Shown: positions 46,059 through 53,971 of the stretch, one piece after another
How the letters are laid out: each line of letters starts with the position of its first letter
How positions within the stretch are numbered: the first letter of the stretch is position 1
From: Palsa-1150 sp036490515
Lineage (GTDB): Bacteria; Myxococcota_A; Polyangia; Polyangiales; Polyangiaceae
Length of the DNA stretch: 64,000 nt
Direction of reading: 5' to 3'
NCBI GenBank assembly: GCA_036490515.1
Contig: DASXDU010000038.1
Coordinates: 124,001-188,000 of the forward strand
Notes under the pieces: generated by a model
Seen by the model: only the letters and a program-made list of their open reading frames with translations
Database searches by the model: none
What the model was told of the DNA's origin: nothing
Program-made: the position numbers and the translations under genes

Positions 46059-47018
46059 ATGACGGCCGCTGCGCGCATCGCGGAGGAGCTGCCCGCGCTC
46101 CAGACGCTGCGCCAGGCCGTCGAGAGCGCACTCGAGGGGAAGCAGGACGCCGTGGAGCTGGCCCTCGTGGCCCTCCTCGCGCGCGGTCATCTTCTCATCG
46201 AGGACGTTCCGGGCGTGGGGAAGACGACCCTGGCCCGTGCGCTCGCCAAGGCGGTCGGCGGCGACCTCCGGCGCGTGCAATTCACGAGCGACCTCCTCCC
46301 CAGCGACGTCCTCGGCGTCAGCGTGTACGATCAGCGACAGGGCGAGTTCGTGCTGCGCCACGGCCCGATCTTCGCGAACATCCTCCTCGCCGACGAGATC
46401 AACCGCGCAAGCCCCCGAACCCAGTCTGCGCTGCTCGAGGCCATGAACGAGGGCCAGGTCTCGCTCGACGGGCAGACCATCCCCCTGCCAGAGCCCTTCT
46501 TCGTCATCGCAACCCAGAACCCGCAGGACTTCGCTGGGACGTTCCCCCTTCCGGAGTCGCAGCTCGACCGCTTCCTTCTGCGCGTCCGCATCGGCTACCC
46601 GCCCGCGCCTGTGGAGATGCGCCTCGTCCTCGACGGTACGACCGATACCGCGCGCGACGTCCCCTGCGTCCTCGACCCCGCACGCCTCGTCAGCCTTCAG
46701 CGCGAGGTCGAACGCGTGACGATCGACACGGCCCTGGCGAACTACCTTCACGCACTCATCCTGGCCACGCGAACCTCGCCCCTGCTTTCGCTCGGCGCCT
46801 CCACCCGCGCCGCCATGGCGCTGGGGCATGCCTCCCGGGCGCGCGCTCTTCTTCGCGGCCGGCACTATTGCATCGCCGACGACATCCACGACCTCGCAGT
46901 GCCCGTCCTCGCGCACCGCGTCCGCCTCGCAACGCACGCCGACGGCTTCGTGCCGACACGCGACGAGGCCGAGACCGCTGTCCGCGAGATCGTGACACGC
47001 ATCCCCGTTCCCCTCTGA
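46059..47018 (+). CDS. MoxR-family AAA+ ATPase
   Basis: 319 residues from ATG 46059. AAA+ motifs: Walker A EDVPGVGKTTLARALAKAV, Walker B ANILLADEINRASPRTQSAL, sensor 1 FFVIATQNPQDFAGTFPLPE, and arginine-rich DRFLLRVRIGYP. MoxR proteins act as chaperone-like ATPases, usually with a VWA or DUF58 partner; here a DUF58 gene follows 12 bases later, then a transglutaminase-like membrane protein. This order (MoxR, DUF58, TgpA-like) is a common three-gene set. The start is 145 bases from the divergent ABC ATPase. Confidence 0.93.
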   Translation: MTAAARIAEELPALQTLRQAVESALEGKQDAVELALVALLARGHLLIEDVPGVGKTTLARALAKAVGGDLRRVQFTSDLLPSDVLGVSVYDQRQGEFVLRHGPIFANILLADEINRASPRTQSALLEAMNEGQVSLDGQTIPLPEPFFVIATQNPQDFAGTFPLPESQLDRFLLRVRIGYPPAPVEMRLVLDGTTDTARDVPCVLDPARLVSLQREVERVTIDTALANYLHALILATRTSPLLSLGASTRAAMALGHASRARALLRGRHYCIADDIHDLAVPVLAHRVRLATHADGFVPTRDEAETAVREIVTRIPVPL

Positions 47019-47030
47019 GGCGCGCCCGCC

Positions 47031-48050
47031 GTGCAAGCGTCGCTCGCACCACGTTCGAGCTCCGCGTGGCAATGGCTCGCGCGCTGGCGACAGCGCATGC
47101 GGCCACCACGCCGTCTCAAGTTCACGCGCGAAGGCAAGTTCTTCGTCGGCATCACGCTCGGCGTCGGCTTCGCGGCCATCAACACGGCGAACAACCTCCT
47201 CTATCTGCTCCTCGGGATGCTCCTCGCCCTCATCGTGGTGAGCGGCATCATGAGCGAGCTCTCGCTCCGCGACCTCACGGTCGTCCGGCGCCTGCCTCTG
47301 CGCGCGCAGGTCGGACGCGCCCACCTCGTGGAGATCGAGGTCTTCAACCACAAGGCACGCGTCCCCTCCTACGCCATCGAGGTCGAGGACCTGCGCGCGG
47401 GGCAGCCCGCCGACAAGCGTTGTTTCTTCCTCAAGATCAGCCCCAAATCGGCCCAGGTCGCGGCGTACCGTCGCACGCCGACGCGCCGTGGCCGCGATGT
47501 GCACGTCGGCTTCCGCATCGCGACGCGCTTTCCGTTCGGTCTCTTCGAGAAATCGCGCGAGGTTCCGGCCGAAGGCGACCTCGTCATCTACCCCGCCGTC
47601 GACCCCGTGCAGCTCGCACCCGCACCGGCTGGGCGTCTGCGCGGCGGCGAGGCGCTGGTCGGACGCGGCCACGGCGAGGAGTTCCTCGGTCTCAAGCTGA
47701 TGCGCGAAGGCGAGGACCCTCGTGACGTCCACTGGCGCAAGACCGCGGCCGTGGGCCGCATGGTCATGCGCGAGCGCGCTCGCGAGACCCGGCCCGACGT
47801 CACGATCACCCTCGACGTCCTCCGCCCGCCCGGCGCGACCGAAGAGTGGAACGCCGCCTTCGAACGACGCATCCGGGACATCGCGTCGCGCGCCGTCGCG
47901 CACCTCAAGCGCGGCGATCGCATCGCGGTCGTCACCACCGCGAGCGGTTCGGCTCGCGCCGACCGCGCGAGCGGGGCGGACCCCCTGCTCCGCTACCTGG
48001 CGCTCATCGAGGCGGTGACCACCGAACCCGACGCGGAGGCCGCGCAGTGA
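47031..48050 (+). CDS. DUF58 membrane protein
   Basis: A 339-residue protein. Two hydrophobic segments lie near residues 38-75 (FFVGITLGVGFAAINTANNL, LLYLLLGMLLALIVVSG). A beta-rich region follows with the DUF58 core ALVGRGHGEEFLGLKLMREGEDPRDVHWRKTAAVGRMVMRE (about 205-245) and a VWA-like end. DUF58 proteins accompany MoxR ATPases. Its stop overlaps the GTG start of the next gene, so the two are translationally coupled. Confidence 0.9.
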   Translation: MQASLAPRSSSAWQWLARWRQRMRPPRRLKFTREGKFFVGITLGVGFAAINTANNLLYLLLGMLLALIVVSGIMSELSLRDLTVVRRLPLRAQVGRAHLVEIEVFNHKARVPSYAIEVEDLRAGQPADKRCFFLKISPKSAQVAAYRRTPTRRGRDVHVGFRIATRFPFGLFEKSREVPAEGDLVIYPAVDPVQLAPAPAGRLRGGEALVGRGHGEEFLGLKLMREGEDPRDVHWRKTAAVGRMVMRERARETRPDVTITLDVLRPPGATEEWNAAFERRIRDIASRAVAHLKRGDRIAVVTTASGSARADRASGADPLLRYLALIEAVTTEPDAEAAQ

Positions 48051-50224
48051 GGTTCGGGCTCGTGCATCGGGTGATGACGGACGCCCTCGCTGCCCTTGGC
48101 GTGCTCGCCGTCGTGAGCACCGCGTCCCTGAGCTCCTGGACCAACCTGGCGCTCGTCGTGGGCCTCGTCGTCGCGATCTTCATCCCCGAGGCCTGGCAAG
48201 GCAGGCCCGCGCTGCGCCACTTCGCGACGATCGCCCCCCTGACGCTCCTGCTCGTCCAGGGCGGCCGCCTGCTCGCTGGCCGCTCGCCCCTCGACGTCGC
48301 CGTGGAGTTCGCTGCTCTGCTCCAGATCGTGCGCCTCGCCACGCGCCGCGGCGCCGCTCACGACCAGCAGATCATCGTCCTTTCCCTCCTCCACTTCGTC
48401 GCCGGGACCGTCCTCGGGGGCGGCCTCACGTACGGCATCTGTTTCCTCGGCTTCCTCGTGGTGGCCCCCGGCGCCCTCGTGCTCAGCCACCTCCGGCGGG
48501 AAGTCGAGGGCAACTATCGCCAGGGAGCCCGCGACCGCACGGGCCTGCCCGTCGACGTGCCTCGCATCCTGCGCAGCCGCCGCGTCGTCGGGCGCGGCTT
48601 CCTCGCGGCGACCTGCCTCCTCTCCGTTCCCATCCTGCTCTTCACGACGGCGCTCTTCGTGCTCTTCCCGCGCGTCGGGCTGTCTCTCCTGCTCCTCAAC
48701 CATCCCCACGCTGGCCGAATGATCGGCTTCTCCGAGCACGTCGACCTCGGCGACGTCGGCGTCCTGCGCGACGACCCGACCATCGCGCTTCGCTTCGAGG
48801 TCCCCGACCTCGCGGACCCGCCGACGCGGCTCACGCTGCGCCTCCGCGGCACGGCCTTCGACTCGTACGACGGCCGCGCCTGGCAGCGCTCGCAGCGCGA
48901 CCTCCGTCCGGCCGACCACGGCCTCGACGGCAGCGAGGTCTACCCGATCTTCCGGAACCTCAACGGCACGAAGGACCGCTTCATCTCGTTCGACCTCGAG
49001 CCCATCGACCCTCCGGTCGTCTTTCTCCCGCCGCGTGCCGTCGCGCTTCGCGTGAAGCCGCAGAACCAGATCCTGCTCGGCGAGCCCCTCGCCGTCCAGC
49101 GCGGCGCCGAAGGCGAGATTCGCTACTCCGGGTCGGACGCGCGCGGCCTCCGGTACGACGTCTACCTAGCCGCGGACAACGAGATCCTCGTCGAGCCGAT
49201 GACCCCCGTCGACAGGGCCCGCTACCTGGCCCTCCCGGGGAACCTTCCGTCACGGATCGTGGACCTCGCGCACCGGTGGACGGACGACCTTCCGACGCCG
49301 GAGGCGAAGGCGCGCGCCATCGAGGAGCACCTGCGCCACGACTACGGCTACGATCTGAAGTCGCCCTCGCAGGGTACCGCTCAGCCGGTTGACCACTTCC
49401 TGTTCAACTCGCGCCGGGGCCACTGCGAGTTCTTCTCGACCGCCATGGCCTTGATGTTGCGGGGAATCGGCATCCCCTCACGGAACGTCACGGGCTTCGT
49501 CGGCGGGACCTGGAACCGCTGGGGCAAGTACTACGCGGTCCGGGAGGGGGACGCTCACTCGTGGGTCGAGGCGTACATCGACCATCCCACGCACCCGGGC
49601 TGGCAGACGTTCGACCCGACGCCCGCGAGCGGGGCCCAGCCCCTCGAGCCGCGTGACGGCTTCTACTATCTCATGCGCGATTTCTTGGAGGCGCTCTCGC
49701 AGCGCTGGAACACCTACGTCGTCGGCTACGACCTGCACAAGCAGGTGCGCCTGTTCGACGAGGTGGGCCGCCGTTACGACCGCCTGCGGTCGCGTACGGG
49801 CTTCGACCGCGGACCGCTCGCGAAATTGACCAAGGGGCCCGTCGTCGCTGGCGCGCTGCTCCTGCTCGTCGGCCTCGGGTACCTCGGCTGGAAGCGCCGG
49901 CGCCGCAAGGCTACGGTCCGGGACAACCCGGGGTCGAGGCACGGCGACGAGCAGGTCGAGACCGCTGCCGCGCTCTACCGAACCCTAGACGTCGCACTGA
50001 ACGGCCAGGGCCTCAGCCGTGGCCCCTCGACTCCCCCGCTGCGCCACGCGCAGGACATCGGAGCCCGCCATCACCCGCTCGCTGGCGAGGTCCTCGCTCT
50101 CACGAACGTGTACCTCGAGGCGCGCTTCGGCGGCACTCGGCTCTCGGACGCCGAACAGCGCGACTTCGAACGCCGCGTGCGCGACATCCGCGCGTACCGG
50201 CCCGAACGCCCCGCGATCGCGTGA
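48047..50224 (+). CDS. TgpA-like transmembrane transglutaminase
   Basis: A 725-residue protein. An N-terminal block of about six transmembrane helices (up to about residue 210) precedes a periplasmic transglutaminase-like domain. The probable Cys-His-Asp triad is Cys460 in RRGHCEFFSTAMALMLRGIG, His504 in DAHSWVEAY and Asp523 in FDPTP. One more helix (about 600-625: VVAGALLLLVGLGYLGW) leads to a cytoplasmic DUF4129-like tail (ETAAALYRTLDVAL). This matches the DUF3488/TgpA family, whose Pseudomonas member is essential and whose substrate is unknown. Third gene of the MoxR set. A hairpin follows the stop. Confidence 0.92.
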   Translation: MRFGLVHRVMTDALAALGVLAVVSTASLSSWTNLALVVGLVVAIFIPEAWQGRPALRHFATIAPLTLLLVQGGRLLAGRSPLDVAVEFAALLQIVRLATRRGAAHDQQIIVLSLLHFVAGTVLGGGLTYGICFLGFLVVAPGALVLSHLRREVEGNYRQGARDRTGLPVDVPRILRSRRVVGRGFLAATCLLSVPILLFTTALFVLFPRVGLSLLLLNHPHAGRMIGFSEHVDLGDVGVLRDDPTIALRFEVPDLADPPTRLTLRLRGTAFDSYDGRAWQRSQRDLRPADHGLDGSEVYPIFRNLNGTKDRFISFDLEPIDPPVVFLPPRAVALRVKPQNQILLGEPLAVQRGAEGEIRYSGSDARGLRYDVYLAADNEILVEPMTPVDRARYLALPGNLPSRIVDLAHRWTDDLPTPEAKARAIEEHLRHDYGYDLKSPSQGTAQPVDHFLFNSRRGHCEFFSTAMALMLRGIGIPSRNVTGFVGGTWNRWGKYYAVREGDAHSWVEAYIDHPTHPGWQTFDPTPASGAQPLEPRDGFYYLMRDFLEALSQRWNTYVVGYDLHKQVRLFDEVGRRYDRLRSRTGFDRGPLAKLTKGPVVAGALLLLVGLGYLGWKRRRRKATVRDNPGSRHGDEQVETAAALYRTLDVALNGQGLSRGPSTPPLRHAQDIGARHHPLAGEVLALTNVYLEARFGGTRLSDAEQRDFERRVRDIRAYRPERPAIA

Positions 50225-50227
50225 TTC

Positions 50228-50242
50228 CCGGCCGATGGCCGG
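50228..50242. terminator. Hairpin after the MoxR operon
   Basis: CCGGCC-GAT-GGCCGG, a perfect six-base-pair stem, begins three bases after the transglutaminase stop and before the convergent small secreted gene. Confidence 0.5.
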
Positions 50243-50278
50243 CCCCGCGCCGCTCAACCGTTGGCGGTCGTCGCGGAC

Positions 50279-50749
50279 TCAGGCTGCCAGCATGCGATTG
50301 AGCTGGATCTCGACCGCCGCGTCGTCGGACGCACGATGCGCGACGCCGTAGACGCTGCCGGGGCTCGGCCGGGCGGCGCGACCGTCGAACTCGAGGTCCG
50401 CGGGGCCCGACTCGATCCACGCGACCACCATCGGCCGGTGGGTCGCCGCGCCGGCCTGCGCGCGGAGCTCGAGCAGGTTCACCGACACGCCCGAGCGGAG
50501 CTCGTCGGCCGTCACCGACCGCTGCATGCTGCCCACGGGGCGCTCGTCAGGGCGGGGCATCCCGCCGCGGCTCGCATCGTACGATTGCACCACCAGGCGG
50601 TACGCCCCGGCGCGCAGCCCGTCGGCCCGAACCTGGGCGCGGACGGTGCTGGCCGCGTCACCGACCGTCGTCGCAGCGAGCAGGGCCAGCCACGAGCCGG
50701 CTGCCGCCGTCCGTGCCGCCTTCCTTCTCGTTCGTCGCGCGATAGCCAT
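50279..50749 (-). CDS. Small secreted protein of unknown function
   Basis: A 156-residue protein. It has a basic N-terminus and a signal peptide (MAIARRTRRKAARTAAAGSW then LALLAATTVGDA). The mature part looks beta-rich (AGAYRLVVQSYDASRGGMPR, SVNLLELRAQAGAATHRPMV), like a small sandwich domain. No family recognised. It is convergent with the transglutaminase gene and has a 346-base upstream region that ends at clpB. Confidence 0.6.
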   Translation of the reverse strand: MAIARRTRRKAARTAAAGSWLALLAATTVGDAASTVRAQVRADGLRAGAYRLVVQSYDASRGGMPRPDERPVGSMQRSVTADELRSGVSVNLLELRAQAGAATHRPMVVAWIESGPADLEFDGRAARPSPGSVYGVAHRASDDAAVEIQLNRMLAA

Positions 50750-51095
50750 GACTCAACTCTTCCGTATGCGAGCGGCGTGCCGTCGACCGCGGGCGCCTTG
50801 TGCTCCGCTCAGAGGACACCTTCCACGCGTCTTTTATGTCCCCGGCGGCCGACTTTCTCGCCTGCCCGGGCCGCCTCACGCACCTTCTGCGCGCCAACCC
50901 CGCGGAGCCAGTCAGTTCTTCGCCCCCGGCCCCTGTGTCCGGGCGTCAGCAGCCTGTCGCCTGACGGACGCCTGACACGACGACAGAACGATCACAGTCG
51001 TGCGTCCGTGACTCACCGGCGGCAGGACAGGTGGCCCGATGCACCAGCCCAGGCAACGCCGGGCCCGCCGCAGGCCCCACAGGGCCAACCCGCCG
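50750..51095. other. Intergenic region between small secreted gene and clpB 3' end
   Basis: 346 bases with no credible gene. It holds the clpB end hairpin at 51073-51086, a six-base-pair hairpin CGTCAG...CTGACG at 50944-50966, and presumably the promoter of the small secreted gene. No tRNA or known RNA seen. Confidence 0.5.
51073..51086 (-). terminator. Hairpin after clpB
   Basis: GGCCC-CACA-GGGCC (five-base-pair stem) lies 10 bases beyond the clpB stop. Short stem, no T-run; weak candidate. Confidence 0.35.
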
Positions 51096-53711
51096 TCAGT
51101 TCTGCATCCGGCTCGCGAACGTGAGCCCGTCAGCGCGGTCCCGGTCCACGACGATGGTCGTACCCGGAGGGAACTCTCCGCCGAGGACGCGCCTGGCGAG
51201 AGGATCCTCGAGCTGCTTCTGGATGGCGCGCTTGAGCGGCCTCGCTCCGTACTGCGGGTCCCATCCGAGCTCGGCGAGGAGATCCTTGGCGCGATCGGAC
51301 ACCTGGATGGCGAGCTCGCGCCGCGCGAGGCGGTCGGAGAACCGTCGCAACTGCACGTCCACGATCGTGCGGATCTGGTCGTTGGTCAGCCGACTGAAGA
51401 CCACCACCTCGTCGAGGCGGTTGAGAAACTCGGGCCGGAACACCTTGCGAACCTCGTCGAGGACGGCGTGGCGCACGAGATCCGTCCGCATCGAGGCCTC
51501 GAGGCCGGGACGATCCTCGATCGCCTGGATCTGCGCGGAGCCGATGTTGCTCGTGAGGATGATGACCGCGTGCTTGAAGTCCACCGTCCGCCCCTGGCCG
51601 TCGGTCAGCCGCCCGTCGTCGAGCACCTGGAGGAGCACGTTCCACACGTCGGGGTGCGCCTTCTCCACCTCGTCGAACAGGAGCACCGAGTACGGCCTCC
51701 TGCGGACCGGCTCGGTGAGCTGGCCGCCCTCCTCGTACCCGACGTAGCCGGGCGGGGCGCCGATGAGCCGCGCCACGGCGTGCTTCTCCATGTACTCGCT
51801 CATGTCGAGGCGGGTCATCGCCCGCTCGTCGTCGAAGAGGAACTCGGCGACCGCGCGCGCGAGCTCGGTCTTCCCGACGCCGGTCGGCCCGAGGAAGAGG
51901 AAGCTCCCGATGGGCCGGTTCGGGTCGCCGAGCCCCGCGCGTGACCGGCGCACCGCATTGGCGACCGCGTCGATCGCCGTCTCCTGGCCGACGACGCGCT
52001 TCTTCAGCTCCTCCTCCATGTGGAGGAGCTTGTGCATCTCGCCCTGCATCATCTTGGTGACGGGGATGCCCGTCCACTTCGAGACGATCGCGGCGATGTC
52101 CTGGTCGGTCACCTCCTCGCGGAGGTAGCTCGTCGTGGCCTGCACCTTCGCGAGCGCCTTGCGGTGGTCCTCGATGCGCTTCTCGAGCTGCGGAATCTTG
52201 CCGTACGTGATCTCGGCGGCCTTCCCGAGGTCCCCCGTCCGCTGCGCCTGCTCGGCGTCGTTCCGGAGCGTCTCGAGCTCCGGCTGCGCCTTGCGGATCT
52301 GGTCGATGATCTCCTTCTCGGCCTGCCACTGCGCGCGCATCCCGCGGCTGCTCTCCTCGAGCTCGGCGATGAGCCGCTTCACCTCGTCGAGGCGCGCCTT
52401 GCTCGCGGCGTCGCGCTCCTTCTTGAGCGCCTGCGACTCGATCTGGAGCTGCGTCAGCCGCCGCTGCACGGCGTCGAGCTCCGCCGGCATGCTGTCGACC
52501 TCCATCTTGATCTTCGCGGCCGCCTCGTCGACGAGGTCGATCGCCTTGTCCGGGAGGAACCGGTCGGTCACGTAGCGGTCGCTCAGCGTGGCCGCGGCTA
52601 CGAGCGCGGCGTCCTGGATGCGGATGCCGTGGTGCACCTCGTACCGCTCCTTGAGGCCGCGGAGGATCGCGATGGTGTCCTCGACCGTCGGCTGCGACAC
52701 GAGGACGGGCTGGAACCGCCGCTCGAGAGCAGCGTCCTTCTCGATCCGCTTCCGGTACTCGTCGAGCGTCGTCGCCCCGATGCAGCGGAGCTCCCCCCGC
52801 GCGAGCGCCGGCTTGAGGAGGTTCGCGGCGTCCATCGCCCCCTCGGCAGCGCCCGCGCCCACGATCGTGTGGAGCTCGTCGATGAAGAGGATGATGCGCC
52901 CCTCGGAGGTCTCCACTTCCTTCAGCACCGCCTTCAGGCGGTCCTCGAACTCGCCACGGAACTTCGAGCCCGCGACCAGCGCGCCCATGTCGAGGGCGCA
53001 GACCTTCTTGTTCTTCAGCGACTCGGGCACGTCGCCGCGCACGATGCGCTGGGCGATGCCCTCGACGATGGCCGTCTTGCCGACGCCGGGTTCGCCGATG
53101 AGCACGGGGTTATTCTTCGTCCGGCGCGAGAGCACCTGCATGACGCGCCGGATCTCCTCGTCGCGTCCCACGACCGGATCGGTCTTGCCCTTGCGCGCCA
53201 TCTCGGTGAGGTCGCGCGTGTACTTCTCGAGCGCCTGGAACTTCGCCTCGGGGTCCTGATCGGTGATGCGCTGCGAGCCGCGCACGCCGGCGAGCGCCGA
53301 GAGGAGCGCCTCGTACTTCACGCCGCCGTTCTGCTCGAAGAGCGCCGCCACGTCCTTGTCGTGGCGCGCCATCGCGAGCAGGTAGTGCTCGACGGAGACG
53401 TAGTCGTCCTTAAGCTGCTTCGCCTCGTCCTCCGCCTTGCGAACGACCTCGAGCGTGCGGCGCGAGAGGCCCGGCTCGGCGCCGCCGGTAACCCGCGGAT
53501 AGGCCTCGGCCTTGCGCGCGACCGCGGACCCGAGCGCGGCGGTGTCGACCCCGGCCTTGCGGAGCAGGGGAACGGCGACCCCGCCTTCTTGTGCCAGCAT
53601 CGCCGCGAGCAGGTGCTCGGGCTGGAGCTCCGGGTTGCCCGCGCGGCCCGCACGGCCGACCGCCTCCTGGAACGCCTCGCGGCTCTTCGTCGTCATTCGG
53701 TCGGGACGCAT
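51096..53711 (-). CDS. clpB: ATP-dependent disaggregase ClpB
   Basis: An 871-residue Hsp100 chaperone that rescues aggregated proteins with DnaK. N-domain (about 1-150), first AAA+ ring with Walker A GEPGVGKTAIVEG and ILFIDELHTIVGAG. The coiled-coil M-domain spans about 410-520 (the ClpB hallmark absent from ClpA; AELDAVQRRLTQLQIESQAL). The second AAA+ has GPTGVGKTELARAVAEFLFD and DEVEKAHPDVWNVLLQVLDDGRLTD. Pore loop YVG (GAPPGYVGYEEGGQLTE) is present. Full length. No CIRCE element or clear heat-shock promoter was found upstream, only two short inverted repeats. Confidence 0.97.
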   Translation of the reverse strand: MRPDRMTTKSREAFQEAVGRAGRAGNPELQPEHLLAAMLAQEGGVAVPLLRKAGVDTAALGSAVARKAEAYPRVTGGAEPGLSRRTLEVVRKAEDEAKQLKDDYVSVEHYLLAMARHDKDVAALFEQNGGVKYEALLSALAGVRGSQRITDQDPEAKFQALEKYTRDLTEMARKGKTDPVVGRDEEIRRVMQVLSRRTKNNPVLIGEPGVGKTAIVEGIAQRIVRGDVPESLKNKKVCALDMGALVAGSKFRGEFEDRLKAVLKEVETSEGRIILFIDELHTIVGAGAAEGAMDAANLLKPALARGELRCIGATTLDEYRKRIEKDAALERRFQPVLVSQPTVEDTIAILRGLKERYEVHHGIRIQDAALVAAATLSDRYVTDRFLPDKAIDLVDEAAAKIKMEVDSMPAELDAVQRRLTQLQIESQALKKERDAASKARLDEVKRLIAELEESSRGMRAQWQAEKEIIDQIRKAQPELETLRNDAEQAQRTGDLGKAAEITYGKIPQLEKRIEDHRKALAKVQATTSYLREEVTDQDIAAIVSKWTGIPVTKMMQGEMHKLLHMEEELKKRVVGQETAIDAVANAVRRSRAGLGDPNRPIGSFLFLGPTGVGKTELARAVAEFLFDDERAMTRLDMSEYMEKHAVARLIGAPPGYVGYEEGGQLTEPVRRRPYSVLLFDEVEKAHPDVWNVLLQVLDDGRLTDGQGRTVDFKHAVIILTSNIGSAQIQAIEDRPGLEASMRTDLVRHAVLDEVRKVFRPEFLNRLDEVVVFSRLTNDQIRTIVDVQLRRFSDRLARRELAIQVSDRAKDLLAELGWDPQYGARPLKRAIQKQLEDPLARRVLGGEFPPGTTIVVDRDRADGLTFASRMQN

Positions 53712-53723
53712 GCGTTTCTCCTA

Positions 53724-53742
53724 CCCGCTCACCCAAAGCGGG
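53724..53742. promoter_or_regulatory. Inverted repeat in the clpB leader
   Basis: CCCGCT-CACCCAA-AGCGGG, 12 bases upstream of the clpB start. A second repeat, GCTGGC-CTC-GCCAGC, lies at 53772-53786. Together they are the only dyads in the 260-base gap between gyrB and clpB; they could be a repressor site or the gyrB terminator. Confidence 0.3.
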
Positions 53743-53971
53743 CTCGATCACACCCCGCGCGAACGTTCCTCGCTGGCCTCGCCAGCCGGGCTCGCGCTTC
53801 GACCAGGAACCTAAGTCGCTCGACGCCCAGCGCAAGAGACGTGCCCCGGGGAGAAACGACCGTCCGGAACCCCGGATACACGGGCGCGGGCCCTCGGGGA
53901 CGGGCGCCCGAAGCCTTGGACAAGGAGCGCGGGGCCCTGGCCAGGCAGGCCGGAGCCTCGGGCTTCCGGAG

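Noticed and set aside
45264..47903. 879-residue ABC protein
   Set aside because: Only the last 216 residues match an ABC ATPase; the rest is antisense to the MoxR and DUF58 genes.
53712..53971. CIRCE or heat-shock operator before clpB
   Set aside because: No TTAGCACTC/GAGTGCTAA-like repeat; only short GC-rich dyads are present.
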